Below, piece by piece: positions 59,781 to 64,000 of a DNA stretch of 64,000 nucleotides. Position numbers and translations under genes: made by a program. Positions within the stretch are counted from its first letter, which is position 1; every line of letters starts with the position of its first letter. Under the pieces are notes generated by a model. That model saw only the letters and a program-made list of their open reading frames with translations. It had not been told where the DNA came from and searched no databases. The stretch is from Aliidiomarina sp. B3213 (GTDB lineage: Bacteria > Pseudomonadota > Gammaproteobacteria > Enterobacterales > Alteromonadaceae), in NCBI RefSeq assembly GCF_003290085.1, contig NZ_QMKJ01000003.1:62001-126000 (forward strand). Reading direction: 5' to 3'.

Positions 59781-60392
59781 ATGAAAATCCTAAAAATCGA
59801 TTCAGGACTATTTGTTGAACAGTCAGTTAGCCGTCAACTCACTGACAAGGTTGTAGCACAACTTAGCCGTACCAATTCTGATGCGGAAGTTATTACACGA
59901 GACGTAGTTGCAGAGCCTATCTCTCACCTAGACGCCAACATTCTAATGGCGGGTGGTGTTGAAGAAGCGGAGCGCACTGAACTTCAGAAACAAGAACTAG
60001 CGATGAGCGAAACACTGCTTGAAGAGATCTTTGCTGCAGACGTGCTCGTTATTGGTGCTCCTATGTATAACTTCACGGTTCCTTCACAGTTAAAAGCGTG
60101 GATTGACCGAATCGCTCAGGCAGGGAAAACCTTCCGCTACACCGAAAATGGTGCAGAAGGTCTGCTAAAAGGTAAGAAAGCGATTATCGCTTCTGCACGT
60201 GGCGGTATTTACTCTGAAGGTGCAGCAGCTGCTTTAGAACACCAAGAAAGCTACCTTACTGGCGTACTTAACTTTATTGGCATTACTGACGTCAGCATAG
60301 TTCGTGCTGAAGGCGTAGCGATTAGCGAAGACGCTAAACAAGCAGCCATCGGTAACGCAGAAGAAGACATTAAAGCGTTAAGCGCCGCTTAA
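59781..60392 (+). CDS. azoR: FMN-dependent NADH-azoreductase
   Basis: The 203-residue flavodoxin-fold enzyme has the FMN-site motif GAPMYNFTVPSQLKAWIDRI and SARGG with the AzoR pattern. It reduces quinones and azo compounds by two electrons, protecting from electrophile stress. The ATG at 59781 follows AGAGGTG; the upstream in-frame ATG at 59724 lies in the operator region and is unlikely. It is controlled presumably by the divergent LysR protein and ends in a strong terminator. Confidence 0.94.
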   Translation: MKILKIDSGLFVEQSVSRQLTDKVVAQLSRTNSDAEVITRDVVAEPISHLDANILMAGGVEEAERTELQKQELAMSETLLEEIFAADVLVIGAPMYNFTVPSQLKAWIDRIAQAGKTFRYTENGAEGLLKGKKAIIASARGGIYSEGAAAALEHQESYLTGVLNFIGITDVSIVRAEGVAISEDAKQAAIGNAEEDIKALSAA

Positions 60393-60409
60393 TCATAGCG
60401 CTTACCCTT

Positions 60410-60450
60410 AGCTGCCTCGCACCTTCCCCCCTTGCGAGGCAGCTTTTTTA
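60410..60450 (+). terminator. Terminator of the azoreductase gene
   Basis: A 12-bp perfect stem AGCTGCCTCGCA/TGCGAGGCAGCT with an 11-base loop rich in C, followed by six T. Confidence 0.94.
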
Positions 60451-60534
60451 TTTTTCAAAAACAAAGCTTTATATTTTGAACAATACCCAATCTTTGCTAC
60501 ATTCAAGAATGTTTTAATGCAAGGATAGGCCTCC

Positions 60535-62040
60535 ATGTCACCGCGACGCATTGCACTTCGTATCACATTGATTTACGTCACATTTGGCGTGCTCTGGATA
60601 TTATTCTCAGACAGTATTGTCGCGTCATTTGTGAGTGATGTTGAGACTTTATCTAAAGTGCAAACCTACAAAGGCTGGTTCTACGTTTTACTCACTGGTG
60701 TTTTATTCTTTTTTCTTACCTATGGAAGTTTAAAGTATCAACAAACATTGAGTGAGCGCGACTCATTGACCGGGTTACTCAACCGCCATATGTTTCGTAA
60801 CCACTTAGAACAATTAATAAAAAGACTTGGTGGGCAAAATGGCCACTGCACTCTGGTACTCATCAACCTCGACAATTTTAGACAGGTCAACAATACCGCT
60901 GGGCAGCAAATTGGCGACAACATTCTTCAACAAGTCGCTCAGTCTTTGAAAGAACAATTCTCCGATTCAGCGCTGCTCGGTCGCTTCGCGGGCGACGAGT
61001 TTGCTATTGCCATCTCCGAAGATCAAAAAATTGATGTTTTTGAAAGCCTACAAACTCTCCAGTCCAACTTAGAAAAGCTTACCGTTCCGGCTTCACCTGA
61101 TTTAACTGTCTCTGCCCGCATAGGTATCGCTACATTTCCAGAAGATGGCTCTTCATTAAAGTCGCTAGTAACCGCAGCCACTCTTGCTCTAGAGGAAGCA
61201 AAGGTTTTAGGTGCCGGACAAATACGGGTGTATAGCCACCGTTATGGTGAAGAGGCGCAAAGCCGGCTAGAAATGCTTGCAGAGCTACGAACAGCAATAA
61301 GCGAGGAGAAGCTTTCGGTAGTCTATCAGCCTCAATTTAATCTAAGTTCACGAGAAATTACTGGCGTCGAGGTTTTGGTTCGCTGGCACCGCGAACGTAA
61401 AACAAGCGTGCGACCAGACGTCTTTATACCTCTTGCTGAGCAGTCTGGGCTTGTTCACCCCATTACTGATTTTGTCTGCAAACAAGCAATTCAAGAACTT
61501 AAGAAATATGACCTACTAGGGAAGGCAAAAGCTATTCCAAAGGTTTCTATCAATATTTCAGCGCGAGACTTCGACCATATAACCGGTGCGGACCGTTTTT
61601 TTGAACGCTTCTCTTATTTAGAAGGAGATTGGTCAACCATTCAGTTAGAAATTACTGAAACAGCGTTAATGGAAAATTTTGAGCAAGCTTTACCGTTGCT
61701 ACACCAGATTCGCGACAAGGGTATTCGTATTTCTATCGACGACTTCGGTACGGGATATTCCTCGCTAAGTGTGCTCCGCAAGTTACCTGTGCGCGAACTG
61801 AAAATCGACCGCAGTTTCACCCAGGAAATCACCGAAAACGAGAATGATCTACAACTCGTCAAAGCTATTATTGCCATGGCTCGCTCGTTGAATATTAAAA
61901 CTCTGGCTGAGGGAGTAGAAACAACAGAGCAAGCATTAAAGCTGAAAGAGTTAGAGTGTGAGGAAATACAAGGTTTCCTAATGTCGCCACCACTTAACAT
62001 TGAGCAGCTTGTGGAGTTTATTGAGCGCCATCAGCCATAA
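60535..62040 (+). CDS. GGDEF-EAL protein (cyclic di-GMP metabolism)
   Basis: The 501-residue inner-membrane protein has two membrane helices (about 10-30 and 47-66), a GGDEF domain (about 72-235) with AGDEF at 152-156 in place of GGDEF, and an EAL domain (about 245-500) with E-V-L at 279-281 and intact ISIDDFGTGYSS and AEGVE. The EAL catalytic residues look complete, so phosphodiesterase activity is likely; the cyclase site may be active or regulatory. It is monocistronic and its end overlaps the convergent kleisin-like gene by 23 bases. Confidence 0.92.
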   Translation: MSPRRIALRITLIYVTFGVLWILFSDSIVASFVSDVETLSKVQTYKGWFYVLLTGVLFFFLTYGSLKYQQTLSERDSLTGLLNRHMFRNHLEQLIKRLGGQNGHCTLVLINLDNFRQVNNTAGQQIGDNILQQVAQSLKEQFSDSALLGRFAGDEFAIAISEDQKIDVFESLQTLQSNLEKLTVPASPDLTVSARIGIATFPEDGSSLKSLVTAATLALEEAKVLGAGQIRVYSHRYGEEAQSRLEMLAELRTAISEEKLSVVYQPQFNLSSREITGVEVLVRWHRERKTSVRPDVFIPLAEQSGLVHPITDFVCKQAIQELKKYDLLGKAKAIPKVSINISARDFDHITGADRFFERFSYLEGDWSTIQLEITETALMENFEQALPLLHQIRDKGIRISIDDFGTGYSSLSVLRKLPVRELKIDRSFTQEITENENDLQLVKAIIAMARSLNIKTLAEGVETTEQALKLKELECEEIQGFLMSPPLNIEQLVEFIERHQP

Positions 62041-63283
62041 ACTGTAACTCAATATCTTTCACTAATTGAACTTGGTTAAAGTAAGACATTGGCGTTTCAC
62101 TGTAAGTTAAACGGAACAGCTTGCGTTCTTCGATCGGAAGTCCTTGATACTCAGAAATCACCTGATACAGCCATATTTCACCATCCCAATCTAAACCCTG
62201 TTGCGCGAGATAGTCGAGTGCCCGAACAGGCTTTCCTTTTCCAGCAGCTAACACAGACAAATAGAACGACTCGACATCTTGCTTTAGTCGCTCTTGTTTC
62301 ACCTGCAGAGCAGCGGTTTCGCCATGCGCTATTGCAGTAGGCTTCGTTCGCACTTCTTGCAGACGCTTTATCCGCGTGGGCCGCACAGGAGTTTCATTAA
62401 CCAACTCTGCCATAGCTTCGGCGTCTGTGGCGCGGTCTATAGCAACTGAAACCGCAGGTACCAATGGTTTCGCTTGATTCAGTAGGTCAGGCAATGACGC
62501 TCGCCAGCTGTAGTCACCCGGTTCGAAGTCTGGATGTTGTCGCAAGTACGCTGCCATTCCCGCAACCAATAGCGAGCGTTCTTGCTGTGCACGAAAACGC
62601 GTAAGCAACTCGGTCATGCGCTCTTGCACGGCAAGCAAGCTCGCATGGTGCACACTTAGCTTTTGATTCAGGTACACCACCAATAACTTACGCAATTCAC
62701 TGCTTGTTCCGGCAAGCGTAATCATTTCGTCAACACGCACGAGTTCCAAGCCTTCAAGTAAGCGATGTATTTGCTTGTGCGCAAGCTCGTTTTCCCGAAT
62801 CTTGTCCGTCAAGCTAGCAACGAAACCAAAGTGTGAGTTTAAGCGTTGCCATAGGCTATCAATGGCTTCCTCAAATTGTCCGGTAAGGTCGTATACAGCC
62901 TCGGTAAGGAGCTGTAACTGTAAATCAGCGTAACTATAATTACCTTTGTGCTGAGCTTCCGTATAGCTTATTGCTGTCGCTTCAATACGGTCGAGTTCAC
63001 CACTCACATCAGCGTGCGCTTGTCGCCTGCTTTCGTCGGCAATTAAGCCCGCGATCATATTGGCGATTTGCGGGCGCAGCTTTAGACCATAAGCATCGTC
63101 AGGTCGCCATAAAATTCGCGCTTGAATAAGCTTTTGTAAAACACGCTCACCTACGGCGGCTTCGTCGAACTCCCCCCGAATGTAGGCATCCATAAGTAGC
63201 TCGGCATGGTTACCTAACAATTTGAGGCGCTCGCCACCTAACTCCAGCATTTTTTGGTTTTGTAAGCCAGAGCTCACGACCAT
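62018..63283 (-). CDS. Putative kleisin-like subunit of a condensin-like (Muk/Mks/Jet type) complex
   Basis: The 421-residue soluble protein has no signal or membrane segment. The N-terminal part (about 13-75; LLGNHAELLMDAYIRGEFDE, VLQKLIQARILW, then GLKLRPQIANMIAGLI) reads as a winged helix. The middle (about 80-330) is long helices with coiled-coil character, and the last 80 residues form another compact domain. Length and layout fit a MukF/MksF/JetA kleisin, but no sequence signature proves this. It overlaps the preceding gene by ten bases and follows AGGAGC. The neighbours make the condensin reading more likely. Confidence 0.5.
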   Translation of the reverse strand: MVVSSGLQNQKMLELGGERLKLLGNHAELLMDAYIRGEFDEAAVGERVLQKLIQARILWRPDDAYGLKLRPQIANMIAGLIADESRRQAHADVSGELDRIEATAISYTEAQHKGNYSYADLQLQLLTEAVYDLTGQFEEAIDSLWQRLNSHFGFVASLTDKIRENELAHKQIHRLLEGLELVRVDEMITLAGTSSELRKLLVVYLNQKLSVHHASLLAVQERMTELLTRFRAQQERSLLVAGMAAYLRQHPDFEPGDYSWRASLPDLLNQAKPLVPAVSVAIDRATDAEAMAELVNETPVRPTRIKRLQEVRTKPTAIAHGETAALQVKQERLKQDVESFYLSVLAAGKGKPVRALDYLAQQGLDWDGEIWLYQVISEYQGLPIEERKLFRLTYSETPMSYFNQVQLVKDIELQFMADGAQ

Positions 63284-63897
63284 AGCTCCTCTTGCGTAGA
63301 ACTTTCTTCCACCGGAAGGTTCTCTTCGTCTTTAATAAAGCGCACTAATTCAATTAAGTAGTCTACTTTTCCGGTAGCAATGTAATACTGGCGATCGGCA
63401 TGAGGCTGAGTTAAATACCCATGTTCTTTCAGGCGCTTAAATACCGTTTTCGCTTGCGCATCCAGCTGCTCTGCCTGGGAGTTAAAGAACTTGTCAGCGG
63501 CAAGTTGACCAAATCGCTGTCGAAGCCCTTGGTGGTCTTCGGTTTTCTGCACAAACTCATGCAATTTGATCGTGTCACCCGGGGCGATGGTTCCGTCTTT
63601 ACCTAACGACTCCTGAACAATTTGCATCCAGTCTAGCAATGGCAATAGTGCATGCATGGTGGTAGAAAACTGTTGCTTTAATTGCTCTCTAATTTCAGGT
63701 GTTAACTCATTCCAGGCCAAGAAATACACCGCACCATCTTCACTTTGCGCAACGCGTCGATTCAAAGGACGCAAGTATTCATCAATTACATTTCTCACGT
63801 CATCTTGTGCAAGCTTTTGGTGCATTTCTGGCGCAGTCACTTCACACACGAACTGTCCAGACAAGAGGTACTCCACTAAAGATCCATAAGGCATCAT
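63274..63897 (-). CDS. Putative KITE-type tandem winged-helix subunit (MukE/MksE/JetB-like)
   Basis: The 207-residue soluble protein has two apparent winged-helix units: residues about 5-60 (helices then the wing RRVAQSEDGAVYFLAW) and about 140-195 (AKTVFKRLKEHGYLTQ, wing RQYYIATG, helix VDYLIELVRFI). This is the layout of KITE proteins that bind kleisins in SMC complexes. The ATG at 63897 is preceded by a perfect AGGAGGT and overlaps the upstream stop (ATGA). The order here, upstream gene-KITE-kleisin, differs from the usual mksF-mksE-mksB. Homology is inferred from fold pattern only. Confidence 0.5.
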   Translation of the reverse strand: MMPYGSLVEYLLSGQFVCEVTAPEMHQKLAQDDVRNVIDEYLRPLNRRVAQSEDGAVYFLAWNELTPEIREQLKQQFSTTMHALLPLLDWMQIVQESLGKDGTIAPGDTIKLHEFVQKTEDHQGLRQRFGQLAADKFFNSQAEQLDAQAKTVFKRLKEHGYLTQPHADRQYYIATGKVDYLIELVRFIKDEENLPVEESSTQEELWS

Positions 63898-64000
63898 GCT
63901 TCTACCTCCTGTCTCGCTTGCTTAAGCTTTTGACTTAGTTTCGACACGCGGGGTTCAATACGTTTCAGGACACGCTTACTGCTGTCAGCACCGTCTACTT
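63894..64000 (-). CDS. C-terminal end of an upstream gene in the condensin-like operon (cut by window edge)
   Basis: Only the last 34 or so residues are visible. They are basic and helical (RVLKRIEPRVSKLSQKLKQA, then RQEVEA) before a TGA that overlaps the next start. An SMC-type ATPase would be the natural partner, but these residues show no ATPase motif, so identity is open. Confidence 0.6.
   Translation of the reverse strand, partial: VDGADSSKRVLKRIEPRVSKLSQKLKQARQEVEA

Overview
The window reads as a chromosomal segment of a marine gammaproteobacterium of the Alteromonadales, most likely Idiomarina or a close relative. This is inferred from the protein sequences and from conserved gene neighbourhoods: trxA-rho divergent from rhlB-gppA, ubiE-ubiJ-ubiB-tatABC-tatD, and gmk-rpoZ-spoT-ridA. 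No tRNA, rRNA, insertion sequence, prophage or CRISPR array was seen. Genes are densely packed and no gene-free stretch exceeds 300 bases.

Layout. 1-4 kb: the start of a chemotaxis receptor (cut by the left edge) with a flagellar-type promoter, then an operon of a serine hydrolase and a LytS/LytR-type two-component pair. 4-12.4 kb: a 3-methyladenine glycosylase-like protein, a 1-Cys peroxiredoxin, a sodium symporter, glutathione reductase, an unknown envelope protein, a lone MlaC-like protein, and the nucleoside transporter/uridine kinase pair. 12.6-18.6 kb: pheA, a lipoprotein nuclease of the ExeM type, Dps, TrhO and an MFS transporter. 18.6-20.3 kb: two flagellin-like genes under a housekeeping-type promoter. 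20.3-24.1 kb: a thiamine salvage operon (TonB receptor, PnuC/PnuT-type transporter, kinase) behind a TPP riboswitch. 24.1-31.1 kb: ubiD-fre, then rho and trxA divergent from rhlB-gppA. 31.1-41.8 kb: hemB, a diguanylate cyclase, tatD, a small Cys-pair protein, tatCBA, ubiB, ubiJ, ubiE and recG, nearly all overlapping or abutting. 42-49.3 kb: an EAL-HDOD protein, a small membrane protein, a GNAT-nitrilase fusion, an NhaC antiporter, ridA and spoT. 49.5-56.8 kb: rpoZ, gmk, LemA plus an M48 protease, a hydrolase, ferredoxin-NADP reductase and a pair of bacterial PH-domain proteins. 56.9-62 kb: a solute-binding-like protein, an ATP-grasp enzyme co-oriented with a LysR regulator, a divergent azoreductase, and a GGDEF-EAL protein. 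62-64 kb: an operon resembling the accessory subunits (KITE and kleisin) of a Muk/Mks/Jet condensin, running in from beyond the right edge.

Main themes are oxidative and redox defence (peroxiredoxin, gor, Dps, TrxA, AzoR), ubiquinone synthesis (ubiD, E, J, B), twin-arginine export, stringent response (spoT, gppA, rpoZ) and second-messenger signalling (a GGDEF protein, a GGDEF-EAL protein and a degenerate EAL-HDOD protein). The items most worth follow-up are the condensin-like operon at the right edge, the flagellin-like pair, the RNA-level control sites before the thiamine receptor, rho and rhlB, and the hydrolase/LytSR operon. All family calls come from reading motifs; no database search was run.
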